Source: Streptomyces iranensis
GTDB taxonomy: Bacteria > Actinomycetota > Actinomycetes > Streptomycetales > Streptomycetaceae
Assembly (NCBI RefSeq): GCF_017874715.1
Contig: NZ_JAGGLR010000006.1
Coordinates: 124,001-188,000, forward strand
Direction: 5' to 3'
DNA length: 64,000 nucleotides
The notes under the pieces are model-generated. The model had not been told where the DNA came from and did no database searches. It was given only the letters and a program-made list of their open reading frames with translations. Position numbers and translations under genes: made by a program. Numbering within the stretch: position 1 is the stretch's first letter; every line of letters begins with the position of its first letter. Below, piece after piece: positions 15,780-24,206 of the stretch.

Positions 15780-16910
15780 GCGGCCCTCCGCCGACGACCT
15801 CAGGCCCAGCTCGCCGAGCTGGACGCCGCGCGCACCGGCGAGCAGGTCCCAGCGCCAGGGCTCGTCGAGCGCGACATGGCGCAGGAAGAGCTCCCACTGC
15901 GCCTTGAAGCCATTGTCGAACTCCTCGTTGTCCGGCACCTGCTGCCACTGGTCGCGGAACGCCTCGGTGGCGGGCAGATCGGGGTTCCAGACCGGCTTGG
16001 GGGTGTGCGAGCGGTGCTGGACACGGCAGTCGCGCAGGCCCGCGACGGCCGAGCCCTCGGTGCCGTCGACCTGGAACTCCACCAGCTCGTCGCGGTTCAC
16101 CCGGACCGCCCAGGAGGAGTTGATCTGCGCGATGACGCCGCCCTCGAGCTGGAAGACGCCGTAGGCCGAGTCGTCGGCGGTGGCCTCGTACGGCTTGCCG
16201 CGCTCGTCCCAGCGGGTCGGGATGTGGGTGGCGGCCTGCGCCTGGACGGTGCGCACGGGGCCGAACAGCTCGTGCAGCACATACTCCCAGTGCGGGAACA
16301 TGTCGGAGACGATGCCGCCGCCGTCCTCGGCGCGGTAGTTCCAGGAGGGCCGCTGGGCGGCCTGCCAGTCGCCCTCGAAGACCCAGTAGCCGAACTCCCC
16401 GCGCACGGAAAGGATTCTGCCGAAGAAGCCGCCGTCGATGAGGCGCTTCAGCTTCAGCAGCCCCGGCAGGAAGATCTTGTCCTGGACCACCCCGTGCTTG
16501 ATGCCCGCCGCCTCGGCCAGCCGGGCCAGCTCCAGGGCGCCCTCCAGACCGGTGGCGGTCGGCTTCTCGGTGTAGATGTGCTTGCCCGCCGCGATGGCCT
16601 TCTTGATGGCCTCCTCGCGGGCGGCGGTGACCTGCGCGTCGAAGTAGATGTCGACGCCGTCGTCCGCGAGCACGGCGTCCAGGTCGGTCGAGACGTCCGC
16701 GACCGGGTCGAGGCCGTGGTGCTCGGCGATCTCCTTGAGCGCGTGCTCCCGGCGGCCGACGAGCAGCGGCTCGGGCCACAGCACGGTGCCGTCACCGAGG
16801 TCCAGGCCGCCCTGTTCGCGAAGGGCGAGGAGAGAGCGGACGAGGTGCTGGCGGTAGCCCATCCGGCCGGTCACACCGTTCATGGCGATCCGCACTGTCT
16901 TGCGTGTCAC
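15750..16910 (-). CDS. Gfo/Idh/MocA-family oxidoreductase
   Basis: A 386-residue NAD(P)-dependent sugar or polyol dehydrogenase. The Rossmann N-terminus is IAMNGVTGRMGYRQHLVRS. The EKPTATGLEG motif (Lys near residue 119) is the conserved Lys-Pro of the family, and SDMFPHWEYVLHELFG carries the active-site His region. The start is GTG 16910 after GAGGAGAAG. A LacI-type operator lies 30 bases upstream, so this gene should begin its own regulated transcript continuing to 13640, even though other leftward genes lie further upstream. The last codons and stop are the source of the 38-bp repeat. Confidence 0.9.
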   Translation of the reverse strand: MTRKTVRIAMNGVTGRMGYRQHLVRSLLALREQGGLDLGDGTVLWPEPLLVGRREHALKEIAEHHGLDPVADVSTDLDAVLADDGVDIYFDAQVTAAREEAIKKAIAAGKHIYTEKPTATGLEGALELARLAEAAGIKHGVVQDKIFLPGLLKLKRLIDGGFFGRILSVRGEFGYWVFEGDWQAAQRPSWNYRAEDGGGIVSDMFPHWEYVLHELFGPVRTVQAQAATHIPTRWDERGKPYEATADDSAYGVFQLEGGVIAQINSSWAVRVNRDELVEFQVDGTEGSAVAGLRDCRVQHRSHTPKPVWNPDLPATEAFRDQWQQVPDNEEFDNGFKAQWELFLRHVALDEPWRWDLLAGARGVQLGELGLRSSAEGRRLDVPELSL

Positions 16911-16939
16911 GTGGGTTCTTCTCCTCACCGCGAGTGATA

Positions 16940-16951
16940 GTAAGCGCTTTC
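16940..16951. promoter_or_regulatory. LacI-type operator upstream of the dehydrogenase
   Basis: GTAAGCGCTTTC, built on the CGCT/AGCG core with A/T flanks that LacI/GalR regulators bind. It lies 30 bases upstream of the GTG at 16910 and closely matches the site at 27104-27115, next to the divergent LacI gene. The region around it (to 16960) is more A/T-rich than its surroundings, fitting a promoter. Confidence 0.8.
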
Positions 16952-17025
16952 TAGACATCCACGCTAGCCGCCCCGCCCCACCCCTGTACAGAGGACCGAA
17001 CACAGGGGCGGGGGCGGTCAGCGCT

Positions 17026-18864
17026 TCAGCGCAGATTCAGCCGGTAGCGCAGCGGCGAACGCCCGGTGATCAGGACCCGCTGCCCCGCCGGGGTCAGATC
17101 GCCGCCCATCCAGCTGTAGCGCTCGCCGGAGTCCACGACGGCGGGCTGGCGCGGGCCGCTGCCGTTGCCGGGCCCGAAGGTGATCACGTCATCGCCGGCC
17201 GTATAGGTCCCGTACCCCTTGACCAGCTGATACGTGTCCTTCTGGCCGGGCACGGGGTCGACCCCGGTCAGCTTTCCGCCACCGCGGAAGCACAGTTCGA
17301 GGGCGAGCGGGACCTCGGATTCGCCGATCTCGAGGTCCAGGTTCCAGCCGCCGTCCGCCTCCGCGATCCGCACCTCGGTGCGCAGGGTGCGCCACTCCTT
17401 GGGGCGGTGCGGAAAGTCCATCGCGGACCAGAACCTGCCGTCGTCCGTCAGCGGATAGCGCCCGTCGGGGCGGCGGTGCTGGGGCGGCAGCGGCTGGTGG
17501 AATCCGGCCCGCACCTCGGCCCACAGCCGCCAGCCGTCCGCCGTGCGCTCCACGTCCTCGGCCCGGAAGTGGCCGAGCGAGAAGAACTGCGGGGACAGCC
17601 GGAGCGAGTCCAGGATGGCCGCGCCCTTGCGCCACTTGAAGAACGTCGGGTTGGTGGACAGGCCCGAGGAGATCGCGTGGACGTCGGGGAAGTCGGTGCC
17701 GCCGAAGATCGTGGTCCGCGTCCTCCCCTTGGCGATCCGGACCAGCCCGCAGTCCTCGTCGCGCCAGGTGTACGCGGACGGCGCCGGGGTCGCCTCGGGC
17801 AGCGGCGCGGCCAGTTCCGGATGGTCCAGCACCTCGGCGAGGAAGTCTCCGAGCGGGTTCTCGTCGAAGGTCTGATCCGCGCCGCGCCGCTGGATGGTGG
17901 CGGCCACGTCCGCGAACCGCCCGTCCCGCTCCCGGAGCGCCAGGGCCCGGAACTGCAGCCAGTACTCGGACTGATGCTTGACCGTCTTCTGGTCCTGGCG
18001 GCGCGAGTGCACCGTCTCCACCTCCCCGTCGGGCTCCAGGAGGTGGAGGGTGGCGTCCAGGTTGCGGCGTACGTGCTCGTAGAGGGCCGGGCGCTCGGTG
18101 AGCCGGGCCAGGGTCAGCAGCGAGGGGTTGGTGACGATGGGCGCGTAGGTGGCGCTGCGCTCGCTGTACTGGCCGCTGTCGTACCCGTCGATGCCCTCGG
18201 CCAGCCAGGCGTCGATACGGCGGGTGTAGCGCGCGTCGGGCCAGAAGGAGTTGATCCGGGCCAGCGCGGCGCACACCTTCCAGCGGTGGTTGGGGGTGTG
18301 CACCCCGCCGGTGGACAGGCCCTTGCCCGCCTTGAGCAGGATCTTCTTCAGGGTGGCGCGGATCGCCCGGGTGCCGGTGTGGCCGTCCGCGTCCAGCAGG
18401 CCGTACACCAGCCCCAGATCGACGATCGAGAAGGCGGTGTCCGGGGGCGAGTGGACCGCGCCCTGGTCGTAGAGGCCGTCGTCGAACTGGGCGGCGGCCA
18501 GCGCGTCCACGAGCCGGGTCATCGGCGCGATCAGCGCACCGTCGTGGTGGTGGGCGGCGTCGCCCCATACGTGGACGGAGGTGAGCAGCCGGAGGCTACG
18601 GGCGGCGGGGCGGGCCTGGCCGAGGTTGTTCAGCTGGGCGAGGGTGGCGTCGAGCCCGTCCACCACCTCGACCACCCGGGCGTCGGCCGCCTCGGTGAGC
18701 AGGGCCAGGAACGGCTTGTCGACCCGGGCCTCGGCCGAGGCCGAAGCCGAGGCCCGGCTCGCGGCCGAAGCGCCACCCGGAGCGCTGACGGCCGACAGCA
18801 CGCCCGCGACGGCGGTCCCGGCGAGGAAGTGACGGCGAAGAACGTAGCGTGGGAAAGGACTCAT
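17026..18864 (-). CDS. Tat-exported putative polysaccharide-degrading enzyme (alpha/alpha-toroid), unassigned
   Basis: A 612-residue secreted protein. The N-terminus has a twin-arginine signal (RRHFLAGTAVAGVLSAVSAPGGASA). The first half is helical with blocks such as GGVHTPNHRWKVCAALA and YSERSATYAPIVTNPSLL, whose Asn-His and Tyr placement resembles alpha/alpha-toroid polysaccharide lyases of the heparinase II/III kind. The second half is beta-rich. I cannot place it in a named family, so the lyase idea is inference from fold clues and location in a sugar-uptake cluster. Start ATG 18864 follows GGAGGAG. Just upstream is the left end of an insertion element, which separates it from the importer genes. 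Confidence 0.65.
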   Translation of the reverse strand: MSPFPRYVLRRHFLAGTAVAGVLSAVSAPGGASAASRASASASAEARVDKPFLALLTEAADARVVEVVDGLDATLAQLNNLGQARPAARSLRLLTSVHVWGDAAHHHDGALIAPMTRLVDALAAAQFDDGLYDQGAVHSPPDTAFSIVDLGLVYGLLDADGHTGTRAIRATLKKILLKAGKGLSTGGVHTPNHRWKVCAALARINSFWPDARYTRRIDAWLAEGIDGYDSGQYSERSATYAPIVTNPSLLTLARLTERPALYEHVRRNLDATLHLLEPDGEVETVHSRRQDQKTVKHQSEYWLQFRALALRERDGRFADVAATIQRRGADQTFDENPLGDFLAEVLDHPELAAPLPEATPAPSAYTWRDEDCGLVRIAKGRTRTTIFGGTDFPDVHAISSGLSTNPTFFKWRKGAAILDSLRLSPQFFSLGHFRAEDVERTADGWRLWAEVRAGFHQPLPPQHRRPDGRYPLTDDGRFWSAMDFPHRPKEWRTLRTEVRIAEADGGWNLDLEIGESEVPLALELCFRGGGKLTGVDPVPGQKDTYQLVKGYGTYTAGDDVITFGPGNGSGPRQPAVVDSGERYSWMGGDLTPAGQRVLITGRSPLRYRLNLR

Positions 18865-18883
18865 CTGATCTCCTCCGAGGACA

Positions 18884-20251
18884 CCTCGCCCTTCAGGGCG
18901 GGAGGAATCGGGCTCCTGCGGAGCGGAGCAATGAATGCTGGTTCGCAGTCGGGGCATCTTGCGCCTATCCCCAAAAACCGCATGCTGCAGTGAACTGATG
19001 CCATATCATGTGAGACGTGGAGGTTACGCGTGTGAAGCGGGCGTTCAAGTACCGCTTCTACCCGACCGATGCGCAGGCTGCTGACCTGTCGCGCACGTTC
19101 GGGTGCGTGCGGAAGGTCTACAACCTGGCCCTGGCGGCACGCTCGGAAGCGTGGATACTGCGGCAGGAGCGGGTGAACTACAACGCCACCTCGGCGATGC
19201 TGACCGCATGGAAGAAGACGGAGGAACTCGCGTACCTCAACGAGGTTTCCTCCGTCCCGCTGCAACAGGTCCTGCGCCATCTCCAGACCGCATTTACGAA
19301 CTTCTTTGCCAAACGGGCCAAGTACCCGCGGTTCAAGTCGCGGAAGAAGTCCCGCAAGTCTGCCGAGTACACCACCAGCGCGTTCCGGTTCCGAGATGGG
19401 AAGCTGACCCTGGCGAAGATGACCGAGCCGCTGGCCATCGTGTGGTCCCGCCCCCTGCCGGAGGGAGCCGCACCGTCCACGGTGACCGTCTCCCAGGACG
19501 CGGCCGGACGCTGGTTCGTCTCCCTGCTGTGCGAGGGCCCCGGCCTGAAGCCACTCCCCGCCACAGATGCGGTGGTCGGCGTTGATGCCGGGCTGGACCA
19601 CCTGCTGACCCTGTCGACCGGGGAGAAGATCACCAACCCCCGCTACGAACGGCGCGACCGCGCCCGGCTCGCCAAGGCGCAGCGGGAACTGGCCCGTAAG
19701 ACCAAGGGCGACGGAGCCAACCGGACCAAGGCCCGCCGCAAGGTCGCCCGCATCCACGCCCGCATCGCCGACCGGCGGCGCGACACACTGCACAAGATCA
19801 CCACTCGGCTCGTTCGTGAAAACCAAACGATCGTGATCGAGGACCTCGCCGTGCGGAACCTGCTCAAGAACGGCAGACTCGCTCGCGCCATATCGGACGC
19901 GGCGTGGTCTGAATTCCGCAGCATGCTGGAGTACAAGGCCCAGTGGTACGGCCGCGAAGTGATCGCGGTCGACCGCTGGTTCCCCTCCACCAAACTGTGC
20001 TCGAACTGCGGAACCCTGCAGAACACGATGCCGCTCAGCGTCCGCACCTGGACCTGCGGCAGCTGTGGCGTCACCCATGACCGCGACGTGAACGCGGCGC
20101 GGAACAATCTGGCCGCCGGGCTGGCGGTGTCGGCCTGTGGAGCCGGTGTAAGACCTCAACGGAGAACTCCGGGCGGGCAGTCGGCGACGAAGCAGGAACC
20201 CCTACAGCGCGAGCCGTAGGAACCCCCTCCTACATGAGGGGAAGAAGTCAA
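18884..20251 (+). mobile_element. TnpB-only insertion element of the IS200/IS605 kind
   Basis: One tnpB gene flanked by subterminal hairpins: left CCTCGCCC-TTCA-GGGCGGGAGG (18884-18905) and right CCCCTC-CTACAT-GAGGGG (20224-20241), the latter followed by GAAGAAGTCAA, an ending typical of this group. No tnpA is present, so movement would need a transposase in trans. Such elements leave no target duplication, so exact ends are approximate. It sits inside the leftward sugar gene array; its right junction supplies or abuts the stop codon of the DUF624 gene (20248-20250). Confidence 0.8.
19032..20219 (+). CDS. tnpB: TnpB RNA-guided nuclease (OrfB transposon-encoded protein)
   Basis: A 395-residue TnpB. 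The N-terminus VKRAFKYRFYPTDAQ is typical. The RuvC triad is intact: Asp near 185 (VVGVDAGLDHLL), Glu near 270 (TIVIEDLAVRNLL) and Asp near 352 (HDRDVNAARNNLA). The zinc ribbon CSNC...CGSC is at about 323-345. GTG 19032 was preferred because GGAGG ends eight bases before it; the in-frame GTG at 19017 lies upstream of that site. TnpB proteins use a guide RNA derived from the element's 3' end to cut the empty site and favour retention. All catalytic residues visible here suggest it is still active. Confidence 0.92.
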   Translation: MKRAFKYRFYPTDAQAADLSRTFGCVRKVYNLALAARSEAWILRQERVNYNATSAMLTAWKKTEELAYLNEVSSVPLQQVLRHLQTAFTNFFAKRAKYPRFKSRKKSRKSAEYTTSAFRFRDGKLTLAKMTEPLAIVWSRPLPEGAAPSTVTVSQDAAGRWFVSLLCEGPGLKPLPATDAVVGVDAGLDHLLTLSTGEKITNPRYERRDRARLAKAQRELARKTKGDGANRTKARRKVARIHARIADRRRDTLHKITTRLVRENQTIVIEDLAVRNLLKNGRLARAISDAAWSEFRSMLEYKAQWYGREVIAVDRWFPSTKLCSNCGTLQNTMPLSVRTWTCGSCGVTHDRDVNAARNNLAAGLAVSACGAGVRPQRRTPGGQSATKQEPLQREP

Positions 20252-20270
20252 AGGTGGTGCTCCGTGGCTC
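20110..20270 (+). ncRNA. Predicted guide (omega) RNA region of the TnpB element
   Basis: In this family the guide RNA scaffold overlaps the 3' part of tnpB and the right end, and the guide is the chromosomal sequence just beyond the end. Here the scaffold would cover about 20110-20251, including the 20224-20241 hairpin, and the guide would begin with GGTGGTGCTCCGTGGCTC at about 20253, which is the 3' end of the DUF624 gene. Predicted from position only. Confidence 0.4.
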
Positions 20271-20835
20271 GGGCCGCCAGGGCGAGGGGGCCGGGGACGA
20301 GGAAGGCCAGCGGCGGATAGGCCCAGGCGCAGACGGCGGCGGTGGCCACGGCCAGCAGCAGTACGAGGCTCGCGCGGGGCGTGCGGACACTGGCGTACGC
20401 CGCCGAGCGCAGCGCCACCCGCCAGCTCGTGGCCGACTCGGGGCGGGCGCAGGCCCGCAGCAGGACGACGGCGAGCAGCCCGGCCACGACGAGCAGCGCG
20501 GGTCGGAAGGCGACCGCGCCGGGCAGCCCGGCCCCGGCGGCGAGCGCGTTGAAGAGCAGCAGCGCGCCGCCGGCCAGCATCCCGGCCCCGGCCAGCAGAT
20601 CGCCGGTGCGCAGCCGGGCCCGCAGGGCGCGCAGATAGCCGCCCGCGGTGGCGGGGGCGTCCTCCCGTACCCGCCGGTCGAGGACGGCGCAGGCCGTGGA
20701 CATGGCGGCGGGGGCGGTGATCAGCGGGAGCGAGGCGGCGGCGGTGGCCAGGCCCACCGCCAGGACGTCGGCGAAGAGGGCGAAGCGCGGGCCGGTCAGC
20801 TCGCCCGGTTCACGGGTGGTCGCGGAGGACGGCAT
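20248..20835 (-). CDS. DUF624 (YesL-like) membrane protein
   Basis: A 195-residue protein with about five hydrophobic segments, e.g. ALFADVLAVGLATAAASLPLI, GMLAGGALLLFNALAAGAGL, ALLVVAGLLAVVLL and SLVLLLAVATAAVCAWAY. DUF624 proteins accompany CUT1 sugar importers and are thought to act as accessory membrane proteins; their biochemical role is not settled. It follows the second permease gene by six bases. Its TGA stop (20248-20250) coincides with the right end of the TnpB element, so the original C-terminus may have been altered by the insertion. Confidence 0.8.
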   Translation of the reverse strand: MPSSATTREPGELTGPRFALFADVLAVGLATAAASLPLITAPAAMSTACAVLDRRVREDAPATAGGYLRALRARLRTGDLLAGAGMLAGGALLLFNALAAGAGLPGAVAFRPALLVVAGLLAVVLLRACARPESATSWRVALRSAAYASVRTPRASLVLLLAVATAAVCAWAYPPLAFLVPGPLALAARATEHHL

Positions 20836-20841
20836 GGCGTC

Positions 20842-21714
20842 TCATCCCTTGATTCCGGAGTTGGCCATGCCCTCGACCAGGAACCGCTGGAAGGCGAGGA
20901 AGAAGAGCACGATGGGCAGCAGCGCGAAGACCGACATCGCGAACATCGGGCCGAAGGCCGACTGGCTGGAGGCGTCCACGAAGGACCGCAGGGCCAGGGT
21001 CAGGGTGAACTTCTCCGGCTCGAAGAGGTAGATGAGCTGGGTGAAGAAGTCGTTCCAGCTCCAGATGAAGGTGAAGATCGCGGTGGTGATCAGGGCGGGC
21101 CGGGTCAGCGGCAGGATGATGCTGAAGAACGAGCGGAACGGCCCGCAGCCGTCGATCCGCGCAGCCTCCTCCAGCTCACGTGGCAGTCCGCGCATGAACT
21201 GCACGATGAGGAAGACGAAGAAGGCGTCGGTGGCCAGGAACTTCGGCAGGATCATCGGCCAGTAGGTGTTCACCATGCCGAGCTGGTTGAAGATGATGTA
21301 CTGCGGAATGAGGATGGCGTGGTGCGGCAGCATGATCGTCGCGATCATGAACGCGAAGAGCGGACCGCGCATCCGGAACCGCAGCCGTGCGAAGGCGTAC
21401 GCGGCGAGCGAGCAGCTGATGACGTTGCCCAGCACCGCGCCGCACGCGATGAGCAGCGAGTTCCACAGCAGCCGTCCGACGCTGACCTCGTTCACCCCGT
21501 CCAGCGCGGTGGAGTAGTTGCCCCATTCGAAGTGGCTGGGCAGCAGCTTGAGGCTGGCGATGACCTCGTCGGCGGGTTTGAACGAGGTGGCCAGCAGCCA
21601 GGCCAGTGGATAGAGCATCACCAGCAGCACGGCGATCAGGCAGATGTGCAGCACGATCCGGCCGGTGGGGCGTCGCCGCGCCGCCGGGGCGGTGGTGATC
21701 GGGGCGGTGGTCAT
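20842..21714 (-). CDS. Carbohydrate ABC transporter permease, MalG type
   Basis: A 290-residue CUT1-class permease with about six membrane spans and the cytoplasmic EAA loop ELEEAARIDGCGPFRSFFSIILPL that docks the ATPase. The start at 21714 overlaps the stop of the partner permease (ATGA). No ATP-binding gene is present in this cluster; Streptomyces CUT1 importers of this kind are energised by the shared ATPase MsiK encoded elsewhere, which is the likely arrangement here. It forms a heterodimer with the product of 21711-22673. Confidence 0.93.
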   Translation of the reverse strand: MTTAPITTAPAARRRPTGRIVLHICLIAVLLVMLYPLAWLLATSFKPADEVIASLKLLPSHFEWGNYSTALDGVNEVSVGRLLWNSLLIACGAVLGNVISCSLAAYAFARLRFRMRGPLFAFMIATIMLPHHAILIPQYIIFNQLGMVNTYWPMILPKFLATDAFFVFLIVQFMRGLPRELEEAARIDGCGPFRSFFSIILPLTRPALITTAIFTFIWSWNDFFTQLIYLFEPEKFTLTLALRSFVDASSQSAFGPMFAMSVFALLPIVLFFLAFQRFLVEGMANSGIKG

Positions 21715-22673
21715 CGGGCCCCCTCGTTGTTGTCGTTGGCGTAGAAGACCCAGGCCCGGGAGGTGCGGAAGAGCACCGCGGTGACGGCCCCGACGGCCAG
21801 CAGCAGCGCCCACGCCATGGCGGAGGCGTAGCCCATGTGGGAGGCGGTGAAGCCGCGGTCGTAGAGGTAGAGCGTGTAGACGAGCGTGGAGTCGGCGGGT
21901 CCGCCCTTGCCTGCGCTGACCGCGAAGGCGGGGGTGAAGACCTGGAACGCCTGGATCATCTGGAGCACCAGGTTGAAGAAGAGCACCGGGGAGAGCATCG
22001 GGATGGTGATCGAGCGGAACTGCCGCCACCAGGAGGCCCCGTCCACCGCGGCCGCCTCGTAGAGCTCGGCGGGTATCTGCTGGAGCCCGGCCAGGAAGAT
22101 CACCATGGGGGCGCCGAACTGCCAGATGGTGAGCAGCGCGACCGACAGGATGGCCCAGCCCGGTTTGTTGATCCAGCCGCCGATGTCGATGCCCATGCCG
22201 GAGAGCAGGTTGTCGACGGAGCCGCCGTCGTTGAAGATCGCCCGCCAGACCAGGGCGATGGACATCGACGCGCCGAGCAGCGAGGGGGCGTAGAACGCCG
22301 AGCGGTAGAAGCCCTTGCCTCGCTTGACCGACTTCAGCGCGATCGCGACGGCCAGCGCCAGCAGGAGCTGCAGCGGCACCGCGATCACGACGTAGGTCAG
22401 GGTGGTGATGACCGACCGCCAGTAGCGGGGGTCCTCGGTGAACATCTGGGTGTAGTTGCGGAAGCCGATCCACCGGGGCGCGTCGAACATGTCGTAGTCG
22501 GTGAACGACAGATACAGGGACACGGCCATGGGCAGCAGCGTCAGCACGGCGGCGCCGAGCACCCATGGGGACAGGAACACCCAGGCGGCCCCCTGCCGTT
22601 CGCGCTTCGGCGCCCGCTTGCCGCCGGTGGCGGGGGGCGCGGCGTCCGGGGGGCGGGTCGCGGTCGCGGTCAT
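21711..22673 (-). CDS. Carbohydrate ABC transporter permease, MalF type
   Basis: A 320-residue CUT1-class permease. A basic cytoplasmic N-terminus (GGKRAPKRERQ) leads into the first span WVFLSPWVLGAAVLTLLPMAV. The EAA loop is AELYEAAAVDGASWWRQFRSITIPML. It overlaps both neighbours by four bases, so the lipoprotein, MalF-like and MalG-like genes form one translational unit. The final residues (YANDNNEGAR) are hydrophilic. Confidence 0.93.
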   Translation of the reverse strand: MTATATRPPDAAPPATGGKRAPKRERQGAAWVFLSPWVLGAAVLTLLPMAVSLYLSFTDYDMFDAPRWIGFRNYTQMFTEDPRYWRSVITTLTYVVIAVPLQLLLALAVAIALKSVKRGKGFYRSAFYAPSLLGASMSIALVWRAIFNDGGSVDNLLSGMGIDIGGWINKPGWAILSVALLTIWQFGAPMVIFLAGLQQIPAELYEAAAVDGASWWRQFRSITIPMLSPVLFFNLVLQMIQAFQVFTPAFAVSAGKGGPADSTLVYTLYLYDRGFTASHMGYASAMAWALLLAVGAVTAVLFRTSRAWVFYANDNNEGAR

Positions 22674-23959
22674 TGCCTCAGCTCCGCCTTCGCCTCGGTG
22701 ATGTAGTTCTCCGCCGCCTCACGCGGCGACATGCGCTCGTAGCTGACCTGGTCGTAGTCGCGCGAGAAGGTGGTCTGCAGGGAGGCGTCACCCTTGGGCG
22801 GCGCGGGCGGCGGGTCCTTGAGCCTGCCCTCGAACTGCTTCTGGTACGCGGAGACGACCTGGTCGAAGCCCTCCAGCTTGGGCAGTACGTCCTGCCGGAT
22901 GGCGTCGTTGGCCGGGATGCCGCGGGTGGCGCCGAGGATGGCGCCCGCCTTCTTGTCGTTGAGCAGGAAGTCGATGAACTGGGCCGCCTGCTTGGGGTGT
23001 GCGGTCTTGGCCGAGGCGCCGAAGAACATCGACGGTTTGAAGTACTGCCCGGGGGTACCGTCCTCGCCGACCGGCAGCGGCGCCAGCTTCAGCCCCTCGC
23101 CGACGATGGGCGCGTAGCCGCTGGTGGGCGCGTCCCAGTTGAAGTCGGAGACGGACTTGAGCCGGCCCAGCGGGGTGTTCTCCACCGTCCCGTCCATCTG
23201 GGTGGTCTGCTCGGCGGGCACGACCGCGCCCTCCTCGCGGAGCTTTGTGCACCACTCCCAGTAGCGGGTCAGATCGTCGGCGGTGAAGCCGAGCTTCTCG
23301 TCCTTGGTGTAGAGGGACTTGCCCCGGCTCCGCAGCCAGATCTCGAACACGTCCTCGCTCTGGCCCGGGTCGGTGGAGCCCATCCGCCCCTGCGTCGCCT
23401 TGGCCGCCGAGAGCTTGTGCATGGCGTCGGCCCAGTCGTCCCAGGTCCAGGTCAGAGTGGGTTCGGGAACGCCCGCCTTGTCCCACAGCGCGGCGTCGTA
23501 CGCCACCGTCTCGGTGCCGCGGGCCACCGGGAGCGCGTACTGCTTGCCGTCGACCACCCCGGTGGCCAGCAGCCCCTTGTCGATCTCCGAGGTGCGCAGC
23601 TCGGGGTGTTCGCCGAGGTTCAGCAGGATGCCGGACGTCGCGTACTGGTTGATCTGCCGGTAGTCCAGCTGCATCACATCGGGCGCGTCACCGCCCGCCG
23701 CCTGGGTGGCCAGCTTCGCCTTGTAGGTGTCGAAGCCCGCGAAGGACGTCGCGATGTCGATGTCGGGGTGGCGCTGCTCGAAGAGCTTGACGGCCTCCTC
23801 GGTGCGGGCGGCCCGGTCGGGGTTTCCCCACCAGGTGAACCGCAGGCTGACCTTGCCGCCCGAGCCGCCGCCGCCATCGCCGCCGCAGCCTGTGAGGGTC
23901 CCTCCGAGCGTGAGCACAAGGGCCAGGGCCAGGGACGTCCTTGTCCTGTTTCCGCGCAT
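22670..23959 (-). CDS. Carbohydrate ABC transporter substrate-binding lipoprotein
   Basis: A 429-residue extracellular binding protein. The lipoprotein signal LALALVLTLGGTLTGCGG places the lipidated Cys near residue 25. The mature part starts with a Gly/Ser-rich tether and SLRFTWWGNPDRAARTEEAVKLFEQ, typical of family 1 solute-binding proteins, and ends with SPREAAENYITEAKAELRQ. It is the first gene of the importer unit and overlaps the permease start. The sugar is unknown; the surrounding enzymes (two dehydrogenases, DUF993, a Tat-exported putative lyase) suggest an oligosaccharide or sugar acid from a plant or microbial polymer. Confidence 0.92.
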   Translation of the reverse strand: MRGNRTRTSLALALVLTLGGTLTGCGGDGGGGSGGKVSLRFTWWGNPDRAARTEEAVKLFEQRHPDIDIATSFAGFDTYKAKLATQAAGGDAPDVMQLDYRQINQYATSGILLNLGEHPELRTSEIDKGLLATGVVDGKQYALPVARGTETVAYDAALWDKAGVPEPTLTWTWDDWADAMHKLSAAKATQGRMGSTDPGQSEDVFEIWLRSRGKSLYTKDEKLGFTADDLTRYWEWCTKLREEGAVVPAEQTTQMDGTVENTPLGRLKSVSDFNWDAPTSGYAPIVGEGLKLAPLPVGEDGTPGQYFKPSMFFGASAKTAHPKQAAQFIDFLLNDKKAGAILGATRGIPANDAIRQDVLPKLEGFDQVVSAYQKQFEGRLKDPPPAPPKGDASLQTTFSRDYDQVSYERMSPREAAENYITEAKAELRQ

Positions 23960-24000
23960 ACCGGGGCCGACCTCCCTCCATGATCATTTCGTTGTCTTGA

Positions 24001-24120
24001 CGCCTGCGGCGGGCTGCTTTCCCCTACCCGCCCCTTCCACAGCATCGATATGCGGCTCCGCCGCGTGGCTGGGGCTCCGCCCCAGACCCCCCTCCTCAAG
24101 CGCCGGAGGGGCTGATTTCA
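24001..24120. repeat. Mosaic of GC-rich palindromic repeats upstream of the importer
   Basis: Within the gap 23960-24206 there is a GCCTGCGGCGGGCTGC block (about 24002-24017), the hairpin motif TATGCGGCTCCGCCGCGTGG (24049-24068), GGGGCTCCGCCCC (24071-24083) and CCTCCTCAAGCGCCGGAGGGG. The same blocks recur at 31170-31600, 40031-40050, 44460-44930 and 50337-50406. Besides this, the gap must hold the importer promoter; the A/T-rich CATTTCGTTGTCTTGACG near 23985-24002 is the only candidate I see. Confidence 0.75.
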
Positions 24121-24206
24121 GCCCGTCAGGGGGCACCTCCCAGCGGTAGCTGGGGGAGATTGAGGACACGCCCGAAGGGCGTCCGGGGTCAGCGCGCCTA
24201 CGGCGG

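Noticed and set aside
20254..21744. 496-codon + strand frame after the TnpB element
   Set aside because: Gly/Arg/Gln-rich shadow of the DUF624 and permease genes. It begins inside the putative guide flank and has no homology features.
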